From Methyloversatilis discipulorum (GTDB lineage: Bacteria; Pseudomonadota; Gammaproteobacteria; Burkholderiales; Rhodocyclaceae), in NCBI RefSeq assembly GCF_000527135.1, contig NZ_AZUP01000001.1:1-64000 (forward strand): 64,000 nucleotides of DNA, written 5' to 3'. A program made the translations under genes and the position numbers. This document shows positions 18,060-25,472 of the stretch, piece after piece. The notes beneath the pieces are model-generated. The model did no database searches, was not told the DNA's origin, and saw only the letters and a list, made by a program, of their open reading frames with translations. Position 1 is the first letter of the stretch. Each line of letters opens with the position of its first letter.

Positions 18060-18098
18060 CGCAACAACGTGGTTGCGGCCAGCGAGGCGAGAAGCCTC
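18060..18098 (+). promoter_or_regulatory. ANTAR-target RNA hairpins in the nrt leader
   Basis: Hairpin P1 is CGCAAC/GTTGCG (18060-18065, 18072-18077) closing a six-base loop, AACGTG, with A at loop position 1 and G at position 4. These are the bases recognised by ANTAR proteins. P2 is GAGGC/GCCTC (18084-18088, 18094-18098) with a five-base loop, GAGAA, so it departs from the usual hexaloop. A terminator follows 10 nt later. NasT encoded just upstream is the expected ligand. Confidence 0.75.
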
Positions 18099-18108
18099 CA
18101 TAAGGGAC

Positions 18109-18158
18109 AAGGGTGTCCATCCGGTCGGCTTCTCAGCCGCGGATGCACACCCTTTTTT
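18109..18158 (+). terminator. Leader terminator (attenuator) before nrtA
   Basis: A long stem pairs AAGGGTGT with ACACCCTT, then CATCCG with CGGATG, then CGGCT with AGCCG around TCTC, and ends in six Ts at 18153-18158. It sits 36 bp upstream of the nrtA start, where it would end transcription unless antitermination occurs. GGCTTC at 18127-18132 is complementary to GAAGCC at 18091-18096 in P2, offering a possible alternative pairing. Confidence 0.85.
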
Positions 18159-18194
18159 CATTCTGGAATCGATCATGAAACTACGGAGAACACG

Positions 18195-19481
18195 ATGGCT
18201 GAGCATCCGAAGCAGGCAGACAGCGTCATTGACACCAGCGCGACGCGTCGCAGCTTTCTCAAGCAGGGCGCCGCACTTGGTGTGGGAGCTTCGCTGATGA
18301 GCATGGTGCCCCCCGGCGTGCGTTCGGCGGCCTGGGCCGCCGGTTCCGACGCCCCCGAAAAGAAGGAAGTGCGCATCGGCTTCATCCCGCTGACCGACTG
18401 TTCCAGTGTCGTGATGGCGGCGGTGGAGAAGTTCGACGAGAAGTACGGCATCAAGATCATTCCGTCGAAGGAAGCGTCGTGGGCAGCGGTGCGCGACAAG
18501 CTGGTCAACGGCGAACTGGATGCCGCACACGTGCTGTATGGCCTGATCTACGGCGTGCATCTGGGCGTCGGCGGTCCGAAGAAGGACATGGCCAACCTGA
18601 TGACGATCAACAACAACGGTCAGGCCATCACGCTCGCCAACAAGCTGAAGGACCAGGGCGTGACCGACGGTGCCAGCCTGCAGAAGCTGATCGCCAGCAA
18701 GCCGGGTGAGTACACGTTTGCCCAGACCTTCCCGACCGGCACCCACGCGATGTGGCTGTACTACTGGCTGGCGGCCAATGGCATCAACCCGATGAAGGAC
18801 GTCAAGGTGATTACCGTGCCGCCGCCGCAGATGGTGGCGAACATGCGGGTCGGCAACATGGACGGCTTCTGCGTCGGCGAGCCGTGGAACAACCGCGCCA
18901 TCATCGACAAGATCGGCTTCACCGCCGTCACCACCCAGGACATCTGGGTCGATCACCCGGAAAAGGTGCTGGGCACGACGGCGGAGTGGGTGAGCAAGTA
19001 CCCGAACACCGCGCGTGCGATGACCTCGGCCGTGCTCGAAGCGTCGCGCTGGATCGACGCCTCGCTCGCCAACCGTCGCAAGACCGCCGAAACGGTGGCC
19101 GCCAAGTCCTACATCAACACCGACATGGACGTCATCCTGGAACGCATGCTCGGCCGCTATTCCAATGGTCTGGGCAAGAGCTGGGACGACAAGAACGCGA
19201 TGAAGTTCTTCAACGATGGCGCGGTGAACTTCCCCTACCTGTCGGACGGCATGTGGTTCCTGACCCAGCACAAGCGCTGGGGCCTGATCAAGACCGATCC
19301 GGACTACCTGGCCGTGGCCAAGGCGATCAATCGCACCGACATCTACAAGCAGGCCGCCACCGCGGTCGGCGTGTCGCTGCCGAAGAGCGACATGCGGACG
19401 CACAAGCTGATCGACGGCGTCGTGTGGGACGGCAAGGACCCGAAGAAGTACGCCGGCGGCTTCAAGATCAACGCCGCGTAA
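18195..19481 (+). CDS. nrtA: Nitrate ABC transporter substrate-binding protein, Tat-exported
   Basis: The product is 428 residues, starting at ATG 18195 with GGAG about 7 bp upstream. The N-terminus has a twin-arginine signal, TRRSFLKQGAALGVG, ending near AWAAGS. The mature part matches the NrtA/CmpA family (KEVRIGFIPLTDCSSVVMAAVEKF, later VGEPWNNRAI and TAEWVSKYPNTARAM). It should bind nitrate (nitrite or related anions also occur in the family) and deliver it to NrtB. The operon order A-B-C, the NasT gene upstream and the ANTAR leader all support nitrate rather than sulfonate or bicarbonate as substrate. No assimilatory reductase gene follows in the window. Confidence 0.92.
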   Translation: MAEHPKQADSVIDTSATRRSFLKQGAALGVGASLMSMVPPGVRSAAWAAGSDAPEKKEVRIGFIPLTDCSSVVMAAVEKFDEKYGIKIIPSKEASWAAVRDKLVNGELDAAHVLYGLIYGVHLGVGGPKKDMANLMTINNNGQAITLANKLKDQGVTDGASLQKLIASKPGEYTFAQTFPTGTHAMWLYYWLAANGINPMKDVKVITVPPPQMVANMRVGNMDGFCVGEPWNNRAIIDKIGFTAVTTQDIWVDHPEKVLGTTAEWVSKYPNTARAMTSAVLEASRWIDASLANRRKTAETVAAKSYINTDMDVILERMLGRYSNGLGKSWDDKNAMKFFNDGAVNFPYLSDGMWFLTQHKRWGLIKTDPDYLAVAKAINRTDIYKQAATAVGVSLPKSDMRTHKLIDGVVWDGKDPKKYAGGFKINAA

Positions 19482-19534
19482 TGTTTCCGGCGCGGGGCCT
19501 GCCCCGCGCCGACCGGTACTGAAAGGAATCCGTC

Positions 19535-20449
19535 ATGAGTGCAGCAACCCTCACATCAGACAAGGTCGTGTCCATGCATGCCACCCCGTCCGCGGTGCCG
19601 GCTCCGGTCGCCAACGAAGCGGCTGCGCCGGTCGCGAAGGCCGCGCCGCGCGAGCCGCGCACGCCGATCTCCGAAATCCTGCTCGCGGTGTTCAAGGCGG
19701 TGTTCCCGCCGATCGCCGGCATGGCGCTGCTGGTTGCCGTATGGGCGCTGCTGGCGGCCAAGGGCGGCAGCATTCCGGGTCCGCTCGCGGTGTGGGACGC
19801 GGCCAAGGTGCTGTTCGCCGATCCCTTCTACAACAACGGCCCCAACGACATGGGCATAGGCTGGAACGTGCTGTCCTCGCTGCAGCGCGTCGGCATCGGC
19901 TTCGGCTTCGCCGCGCTGGTGGGCATTCCGCTCGGCTTCATCATCGGCCGCTTCGCCTTCATGAACGCGATGTTCGACCCGGTCATCTCGCTGCTGCGCC
20001 CGGTCAGTCCGCTGGCCTGGCTGCCGATCGGCCTGCTGGTGTTCAAGCAGGCGGACCCGGCTGCGACCTGGACCATCTTCATCTGTTCGATCTGGCCGAT
20101 GATCATCAACACCGCGGTCGGCGTGCAGCGCGTGCCGCAGGACTACATGAACGTGGCCCGCGTGCTCGATCTCGACGAGTGGAAGATCGTCACCAAGATC
20201 CTGTTCCCGTCGGTGCTGCCCTACATGCTGACCGGCATCCGCCTGTCCATCGGCACCGCCTGGCTGGTCATCGTCGCCGCGGAAATGCTGACCGGCGGCG
20301 TCGGCATCGGCTTCTGGGTGTGGGACGAGTGGAACAACCTGAAGGTGGAGCACATCATCATCGCCATCTTCGTCATCGGCATCGTCGGCCTGCTGCTCGA
20401 ACAGGCGCTGCTGCTGCTCGCCCGCCGCTTCTCGTACGGCAACAGCTGA
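19535..20449 (+). CDS. nrtB: Nitrate ABC transporter permease
   Basis: The product is 304 residues. After a long Ala/Pro-rich cytoplasmic N-terminus (about 1-50) come about six membrane helices of the BPD_transp_1 type. The EAA-like loop is near VPQDYMNVARVLDLDEWKIVTKILFPSVLPYMLTG (about 200-235). It is the inner-membrane channel subunit that couples NrtA to the ATPase. AAAGGAA precedes the ATG, and the gap to nrtA is 53 bp. The closest comparison is NrtB/NtrB, and the family also includes SsuC and TauC permeases. Confidence 0.93.
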   Translation: MSAATLTSDKVVSMHATPSAVPAPVANEAAAPVAKAAPREPRTPISEILLAVFKAVFPPIAGMALLVAVWALLAAKGGSIPGPLAVWDAAKVLFADPFYNNGPNDMGIGWNVLSSLQRVGIGFGFAALVGIPLGFIIGRFAFMNAMFDPVISLLRPVSPLAWLPIGLLVFKQADPAATWTIFICSIWPMIINTAVGVQRVPQDYMNVARVLDLDEWKIVTKILFPSVLPYMLTGIRLSIGTAWLVIVAAEMLTGGVGIGFWVWDEWNNLKVEHIIIAIFVIGIVGLLLEQALLLLARRFSYGNS

Positions 20450-20504
20450 TCCCATCGAAACGTGATGCGGCCGGTGCGTTGCACCGGCCCGCGAGGAGAC
20501 CACC

Positions 20505-21299
20505 ATGAGCAAGACCATCGTGAAAGTCGAGAACGCAGGCATGACCTTCGATACCAAGAAGGGCAAGTTCGTCGCGCTGCGCGACATCGACCTCACCATC
20601 GCCGAAGGCGAGTTCGTCACGCTGATTGGCCATTCCGGCTGCGGCAAGTCCACGCTGCTGAACCTGATCGCCGGCCTGACCTTGCCCACTTCGGGCAACC
20701 TGATCTGCGACGGCCGCGAGATCGCCGGTCCGGGGCCGGAGCGCGCAGTGGTGTTCCAGAACCACTCGCTGCTGCCCTGGCTCACCTGCTTCGAGAACGT
20801 GCTGCTGGCGGTCGAACGCGTGTTCGGCAAGAAGGAAGGCAAGACCAAGCTGAAGGCGCGCGCCGAGGCGGCACTGGACATGGTGCACATGACCCACGCG
20901 CTGCATAAGTATCCGCACGAGATTTCCGGCGGCATGAAGCAGCGCGTCGGCATCGCTCGCGCATTCGCGATGGAACCGAAGATCCTGCTGATGGACGAGC
21001 CCTTCGGTGCGCTCGACGCGCTGACCCGCGCCAGCCTGCAGGACGAGCTGAATGGCGTGATGGAAAAGACCGGCGCCACCGTGGTGATGGTGACGCACGA
21101 CGTCGATGAGGCGGTTCTGCTGTCCGACCGCATCGTCATGATGACCAACGGTCCGGCCGCCACCATCGGCGAAATCCTCGACGTCAAGCTGGCGCGCCCG
21201 CGCGATCGGCTGAAGCTCGCGCATGACGCCGATTTCGTCGAGTACCGTGCCGCGCTGCTCGAGTTCCTGTACCAGAAGCAGGTGAAGAAGGCGGCCTGA
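20505..21299 (+). CDS. nrtC: Nitrate ABC transporter ATP-binding protein
   Basis: The product is 264 residues and is a single ABC ATPase domain. Walker A is GHSGCGKSTLLN (about 43-54), the Q-loop is VVFQNHSLLPWL, the signature is EISGGMKQRVGIARAF, Walker B is ILLMDEPFGALD and the H-loop is VTHDVDEA. It lacks the extra NrtA-like domain of cyanobacterial NrtC, so it is closer to NrtD/NtrC-type single-domain subunits. The gene symbol therefore reflects operon position. GAGGAG precedes the ATG. A terminator closes the operon 15 bp after the stop. Confidence 0.93.
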   Translation: MSKTIVKVENAGMTFDTKKGKFVALRDIDLTIAEGEFVTLIGHSGCGKSTLLNLIAGLTLPTSGNLICDGREIAGPGPERAVVFQNHSLLPWLTCFENVLLAVERVFGKKEGKTKLKARAEAALDMVHMTHALHKYPHEISGGMKQRVGIARAFAMEPKILLMDEPFGALDALTRASLQDELNGVMEKTGATVVMVTHDVDEAVLLSDRIVMMTNGPAATIGEILDVKLARPRDRLKLAHDADFVEYRAALLEFLYQKQVKKAA

Positions 21300-21313
21300 G
21301 TGCCACGTCGCCG

Positions 21314-21345
21314 GGAAAAGCGGGCTGCGGCCCGCTTTTCCATTT
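21314..21345 (+). terminator. Terminator of the nrt operon
   Basis: A 12-bp perfect stem (21314-21325 with 21330-21341) has a four-base loop, TGCG. Its 3' arm contains TTTT, followed by a short T-rich stretch. It is placed between the nrtC stop and the next regulator gene. Confidence 0.7.
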
Positions 21346-21455
21346 GTGTCATCGGCTCGCGCTCGGCGCGGAAATGAACCGTGGCTCGGGCCGTATCCCG
21401 CCCATCGCGGCCGCCGCCGCCGCTTATCATCGCCGTCATCGAATACAGGTGAGGC

Positions 21456-22163
21456 ATGCCGATGACGGCCGACGCAAACAGGGTTCTGCTGATCGACGAC
21501 GACGCCGAGCTCAGTGCGATGCTCGGCGAGTACATTGCCAATGAAGGGTACGCGGTCGAGCGCGCGGCCGATGGAGAAAGCGGTCTGACGCTGCTGCGCC
21601 AGGGCGACTTCGCCATCGTCGTGCTCGACGTGATGATGCCGCGCGTGTCGGGCATCGAAGTGCTGCGCCGGCTGCGCACCTTCTCCGGCGTGCCGGTGCT
21701 GATGCTCACCGCGCGCGGCGACGACATCGACTGCGTGCTGGCGCTCGAACTGGGTGCCGACGACTACGTGCAGAAGCCGTGCACGCCGCGCGAACTGGTG
21801 GCGCGGCTGCGCGCGATTCTGCGTCGCATCGGTGGCGCGCGTACACAGGCAGCCAGCGACGACGCCATCGTCGTCGGCGCGCTGGCCGTGTGGCCGCAGC
21901 GTCGCTGCGCCGAGTACGGCAACACGCCGCTCACCCTCACCAGTTCGGAGTACGGCCTGCTCGAAGTGCTGGCGCGCAACGCTGGCAGCGTCGTGTCCAA
22001 GGCCGAGCTGTCGCTGCAGGCGCTGGGCCGGCCGATGGGTCCTTACGACCGGAACATCGACGTGCACGTGAGCGCCATCCGGCAGAAGCTGGCACCGCTC
22101 AGCGGCGGTCGACCGCTGATACAGACGGTGCGCGGCGTCGGCTACCAGCTGGTGCGCGGCTAG
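21456..22163 (+). CDS. OmpR-family response regulator (CpxR/RstA-like)
   Basis: The product is 235 residues. The receiver has Asp pair LLIDDDAEL, acceptor Asp58 in VVLDVMMPRVSG and Lys in YVQKPCTPREL. The winged-helix output (about 140-233) contains LTSSEYGLLEVLARNAGSVVSKAEL and the terminal TVRGVGYQLVRG. The stop TAG overlaps the GTG start of the kinase gene by one base, so this is a two-component operon. The pair resembles CpxRA or RstBA in architecture. The signal and target genes are not evident. AGGTGAGG precedes the start closely. Confidence 0.93.
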   Translation: MPMTADANRVLLIDDDAELSAMLGEYIANEGYAVERAADGESGLTLLRQGDFAIVVLDVMMPRVSGIEVLRRLRTFSGVPVLMLTARGDDIDCVLALELGADDYVQKPCTPRELVARLRAILRRIGGARTQAASDDAIVVGALAVWPQRRCAEYGNTPLTLTSSEYGLLEVLARNAGSVVSKAELSLQALGRPMGPYDRNIDVHVSAIRQKLAPLSGGRPLIQTVRGVGYQLVRG

Positions 22164-23449
22164 TGGGCCGGCTGTTCTGGAAGCTGTTCTTCGCCTTCGT
22201 CGCCGCGCTGGCGGTGGCGGCGCTGCTGGTGGCGGTGGCGCTGTCGCTGATCTGGCCACGGGATGGGCGCGGGCCACGGCCGCAATCGGTGTTCATGGCC
22301 GACACGGTCGAGATGCTGCTGCGCGAGCAGGGGCCGCCGGCGACCGTGACGCTGCTTGAAATCTGGCGCGCGCAGCAGGTGCCGCTGCCGCTGCTGGTGC
22401 GGCCCGACGGCAGCGAGCAGTTCGGTCGTACGGTGAGCGCCGAACGGATGGACGGCGCGCGGGTCGTGTCCATCGACGGCGCGCAGTGGAAAGTGCTGGC
22501 CGCCGCGCGCGGCGATCGATCGCCGTCGGCAGCCGGTGGCCTGCCACTGCCGCCGCCGCCCTTCCTCGAAGTGGTCGCGCTGCTGATCGGCGCGCTCACC
22601 TTCAGCGCCGCGTTGGCCTGGTATCTGTCGCGCCCGGTGCGTCACCTCGGCCAGGCGTTCGAGGCGTTCGCCGGTGGAGACCTGGGCGTGCGGACAGCGG
22701 CACGGATCGGCCGTCGGCGCGACGAGATCGCGGATCTCGGTCGCGGCTTCGACCGTATGGCGACCCGCATAGAACAGCTGGTCGACGCGCAGCGCCGGCT
22801 GCTGCACGACGTGTCGCACGAATTGCGTTCGCCGCTCGCACGGATGAGTGCCGCCATCGGTCTGGCACGGCAGGATCCGTCGCGTACCGAAGCGATGCTG
22901 GAGCGCGTCGAACGCGAGACGGCGCGGTTGGACACCCTGGTCGGCGAACTGCTGGGTCTGGCGAGGCTGGAGCACGACGCGGCGCGCACGCTGCCGCAGC
23001 CGGTGGCGCTCGATGCCCTGCTGCACGATGTCGCCGGTGATGCGCGGTTCGAGGCGGCCGCGCGCGAGGTCGAGGTCGTGCTGTCGATCGATGGCGCGGG
23101 GCCGGTCGTCAAGGGTCAGGTCGAACTGCTGCGTCGCACCTTCGACAACGTGCTGCGCAACGCGGTGAAGTACGCGCCGGCCGGTTCGGTGGTGCACATC
23201 GCGCTGGGCCGGGCCGGCGGGAGCGCTTGCGTCAGCATCAGCGACGGCGGTCATGGCGTCGCCAACGACGAACTGGAGCGCATCTTCGATCCCTTCTTCC
23301 GCGGCGAGCGCAGCGACGGCAGCCACGGCGCCGGCCTCGGCCTGTCGATCGCGCGGCGTGCGGTCGAGGCGCATGGCGGAGACATCCGCGCGTCGAATGC
23401 CGAAGGAGGCGGTCTGCGCGTCGATATCCGGCTGCCGGCCGAGGACTGA
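22163..23449 (+). CDS. Membrane sensor histidine kinase (CpxA/RstB-like)
   Basis: The product is 428 residues, starting at GTG 22163 directly after the regulator gene. TM1 spans about 7-30, a short periplasmic part follows, and TM2 spans about 134-158. Then come HAMP (about 155-207), HisKA with His219 in HDVSHELRSPL, and HATPase_c with N-box FDNVLRNAVKYAP, G1 ISDGGHGVANDE and G2 GAGLGLSIA. The small periplasmic domain (about 100 residues) is typical of envelope-stress or ion sensors, but no specific ligand can be named. No terminator is seen after the stop. Confidence 0.93.
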   Translation: MGRLFWKLFFAFVAALAVAALLVAVALSLIWPRDGRGPRPQSVFMADTVEMLLREQGPPATVTLLEIWRAQQVPLPLLVRPDGSEQFGRTVSAERMDGARVVSIDGAQWKVLAAARGDRSPSAAGGLPLPPPPFLEVVALLIGALTFSAALAWYLSRPVRHLGQAFEAFAGGDLGVRTAARIGRRRDEIADLGRGFDRMATRIEQLVDAQRRLLHDVSHELRSPLARMSAAIGLARQDPSRTEAMLERVERETARLDTLVGELLGLARLEHDAARTLPQPVALDALLHDVAGDARFEAAAREVEVVLSIDGAGPVVKGQVELLRRTFDNVLRNAVKYAPAGSVVHIALGRAGGSACVSISDGGHGVANDELERIFDPFFRGERSDGSHGAGLGLSIARRAVEAHGGDIRASNAEGGGLRVDIRLPAED

Positions 23450-23769
23450 GGCGTCTTTACACAGCCGCGCGCCGGCAGTGCTTGCCGCCGCGCCGGGCGA
23501 CCGCCGCGTCGGTGAGAGCCATCGGTACTTCCGCGCGACGCGGACGGCGGCGAAACTTGCCGGCGCATGACGAAGGGATCGCTGCAACACGCGACGCGGT
23601 GTCGTCGTGTAAAGAGGGCGGCGCAACGCATCCATTTTCCTTTACGTACCCTCACGCGCTTTTACCCGAAACGGCCGGTTGGCGCGCCGTTTCGGGCCGA
23701 TAACTTGCCCTGTGACCGATGGTTGCCGAGAACGGCGGCCACCTCTTTCATTCACACGGGAGCATGGAC
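23450..23769. other. Intergenic region before the EF-hand gene
   Basis: No coding frame looks real here. A hairpin at 23669-23697 (CGAAACGGC with GCCGTTTCG) has no T-run and could be an operator or a weak terminator. Several TTTAC/GTAAA words occur (for example near 23455, 23617 and 23641) but not with the 5-bp spacing of a CpxR box. Confidence 0.4.
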
Positions 23770-24453
23770 ATGAGCATATCGGGCGTGGGCAGCAGCATGG
23801 CTTCGGCGATGCAGGCCAACCGGCCGCAGAAACCGGATGCATCGGCGATGGCGGCGGACGTGTTCGCGCTGCTGGACAGCAGCGGCAAGGGATACATCGA
23901 CAGCAGCGATCTGGCGGGTGCGCTGGAATCCACCGGCAGCGGTGCCTCGGCCGAGGACCTGCTTGGCGCGATGGACAGCGATGGCGACGGCAAGGTGACC
24001 GAGCAGGAACTGGGCAGCCTGCTGCAGAAGGTGGCCGACCAGCTGGAGGACAGTTTCGGCGCGGCACGCGTCGGCCAGGCAATGGGCAACCGTCCGCCGC
24101 CACCTCCGCCGCCGGCGGGCGAGGACGAGGGCATGAGCGTCGAGCAGCTGGGCGCCATGGCGGAAGAGGCCGAGGCATCGGGCAGCGCCGGGGCGAGCGA
24201 ACTGGCGGCGCTGGTCGAGTCCTTCGACGAGGCGGATACCGATGGCGACGGCAAGGTGAGCTTCCAGGAGGCGATGGCTTTCCGCGAATCCGAAGCGGCC
24301 GCGTCCGGCGCGTCGTCCGACAGTCGTCCGCCGCCGCCGGACGAGGCCGCGCGCGACGAACACATGCTGGCGCGCGTGCTGCAGATGCTGCAGGAATACA
24401 CCGGCGACAACAGCACGGCGAGTACCGGATCGACGCTGTCGGTCAGCGCCTGA
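23770..24453 (+). CDS. EF-hand calcium-binding protein
   Basis: The product is 227 residues, started at ATG 23770 because GGGAG lies 7 bp upstream; ATG 23764 is too close to that site. Three EF-hand loops are visible: a degenerate one, DSSGKGYIDSSD, and two canonical ones, DSDGDGKVTEQE and DTDGDGKVSFQE. Proline-rich (PPPPPP) and acidic linkers separate them. There is no obvious signal peptide. The layout resembles the EF-hand XopAW-type family of proteobacteria. Calcium binding is well supported by the loops, while its purpose is unknown. An 18-bp perfect hairpin begins 4 bases after the stop. Confidence 0.8.
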   Translation: MSISGVGSSMASAMQANRPQKPDASAMAADVFALLDSSGKGYIDSSDLAGALESTGSGASAEDLLGAMDSDGDGKVTEQELGSLLQKVADQLEDSFGAARVGQAMGNRPPPPPPPAGEDEGMSVEQLGAMAEEAEASGSAGASELAALVESFDEADTDGDGKVSFQEAMAFRESEAAASGASSDSRPPPPDEAARDEHMLARVLQMLQEYTGDNSTASTGSTLSVSA

Positions 24454-24456
24454 TTA

Positions 24457-24497
24457 CGGCATATCCGTTCCGGCCCGGCGCCGGAACGGATATGCCG
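24457..24497 (+). terminator. Perfect 18-bp hairpin after the EF-hand gene
   Basis: CGGCATATCCGTTCCGGC (24457-24474) pairs exactly with 24480-24497 around five bases. There is no T-run, so intrinsic termination is doubtful. It may stabilise the 3' end of the mRNA. Confidence 0.5.
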
Positions 24498-24514
24498 GTC
24501 GATCGACGACGGGC

Positions 24515-24557
24515 TTGACGACGGGGTGTTGTTCTATAGAATGAGAAGCGTTCTCAT
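24515..24557 (+). promoter_or_regulatory. Sigma-70 promoter with Fur-like operator before a PEP-CTERM gene
   Basis: TTGACG (24515-24520), a 16-bp spacer and TAGAAT (24537-24542) form a good -35/-10 pair. A perfect palindrome, ATGAGAA-GCG-TTCTCAT (24541-24557), overlaps the end of the -10 and the start site. Its core is a 7-1-7 dyad (TGAGAAG-C-GTTCTCA) resembling the Fur box TGATAATNATTATCA. A bound repressor would block this promoter. The long 5' leader to 24706 holds nothing else that I recognise. Confidence 0.6.
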
Positions 24558-24706
24558 AAACGCGCGGGCACGGTCCGGGCGGTGACGGGAATCCACTCTG
24601 GCATCCGGCGGCAGGTCCGGTCCGGAGCCAGTACCTCGAATTGCCTCCCAGCGAAGACAGAAGGCCAGGCCGGGCAAACACCTTCGTTCATCGGGAGATA
24701 GATTCA

Positions 24707-25381
24707 ATGAAGCAGTCAGTCCTCGTCCGTTCCGTCGTCAGCGCCGCCCTGATTTCGGCTTCCGCCTTCGCCCACGCCAACGGCACCCATGAGCAGTTCG
24801 TCGATCCGGCGGCCTCGCTGTCCTTCGATGGCTGGAACGAACTGAACCGCAACCGCACCGGCGGTGCGCTGACGGTCGACGAACTGGTCGCCGGCAGCGG
24901 CTCCAACGTTGCCGGCTCGGGCGACGCGGTATTCACCCGCGTCAGCGGCGACCACTACCCGGCCGGCTTTGGCCTCTACGGCGGCGCGTCGACCTTCACC
25001 TTCACCGACACCACCGTCGATGCCGGCGCGACCGCGCTGGTGTTCCAGGGCATCATCAACGACTTCGACGGCCAGTTCGGTGGCACGCCCTTCAGCCTGA
25101 CGCTGAGCTACAACGGCGGCAGCCAGGCCATCGCCGGCACGCTGGTCGACAGCACGCTGAACGGAGGCGTCAGCGACTACTTCCGCTACACATGGGATCT
25201 GTCGTCGCTGGGCACGCCGGTCGGCGCCTACACGCTGACGCTGAATGCCGGCTTCTCGCAGATGCTGGCCTTCCAGATCGATCAGGTCGCCGCGGTACCG
25301 GAGCCGGAAACCTATGCGCTGATGCTGTCCGGCCTCGGCCTGATCGCGCTGTCGGTGCGTCGTCGGGTGCACGGCGTCTGA
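24707..25381 (+). CDS. PEP-CTERM sorting-domain protein
   Basis: The product is 224 residues from ATG 24707 (GGGAG upstream). A signal peptide ends at about residue 24 (AFAHA). The body is low in cysteine and beta-rich. The C-terminus is a PEP-CTERM signal: VPEPETYALMLSGLGLIALSVRRR, meaning a PEP motif, a hydrophobic helix and basic residues. In exosortase-containing bacteria this tail is cut so that the protein reaches the outer surface, often with exopolysaccharide. No exosortase gene is in the window. The function of the mature domain is unknown. A Fur-like operator overlaps its promoter. Confidence 0.85.
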   Translation: MKQSVLVRSVVSAALISASAFAHANGTHEQFVDPAASLSFDGWNELNRNRTGGALTVDELVAGSGSNVAGSGDAVFTRVSGDHYPAGFGLYGGASTFTFTDTTVDAGATALVFQGIINDFDGQFGGTPFSLTLSYNGGSQAIAGTLVDSTLNGGVSDYFRYTWDLSSLGTPVGAYTLTLNAGFSQMLAFQIDQVAAVPEPETYALMLSGLGLIALSVRRRVHGV

Positions 25382-25427
25382 TCCTCGGTCCGCCAACCGC
25401 CGTGTCGACGGCGGTCGCAGCAAAGAG

Positions 25428-25457
25428 AAGGGCGCCGCATGCGGCGCCCTTTTTTAC
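25428..25457 (+). terminator. Terminator after the PEP-CTERM gene
   Basis: AAGGGCGCCGC (25428-25438) pairs with GCGGCGCCCTT (25441-25451) and is followed by TTTT. It separates this gene from the convergent cytochrome operon whose stop is at 25473. Confidence 0.9.
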
Positions 25458-25472
25458 ATCCATCGATCCGCG

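Noticed and set aside
23450..23660. CpxR box (GTAAA-N5-GTAAA) downstream of the CpxRA-like genes
   Set aside because: Several GTAAA/TTTAC words occur but none with the required 5-bp spacing.
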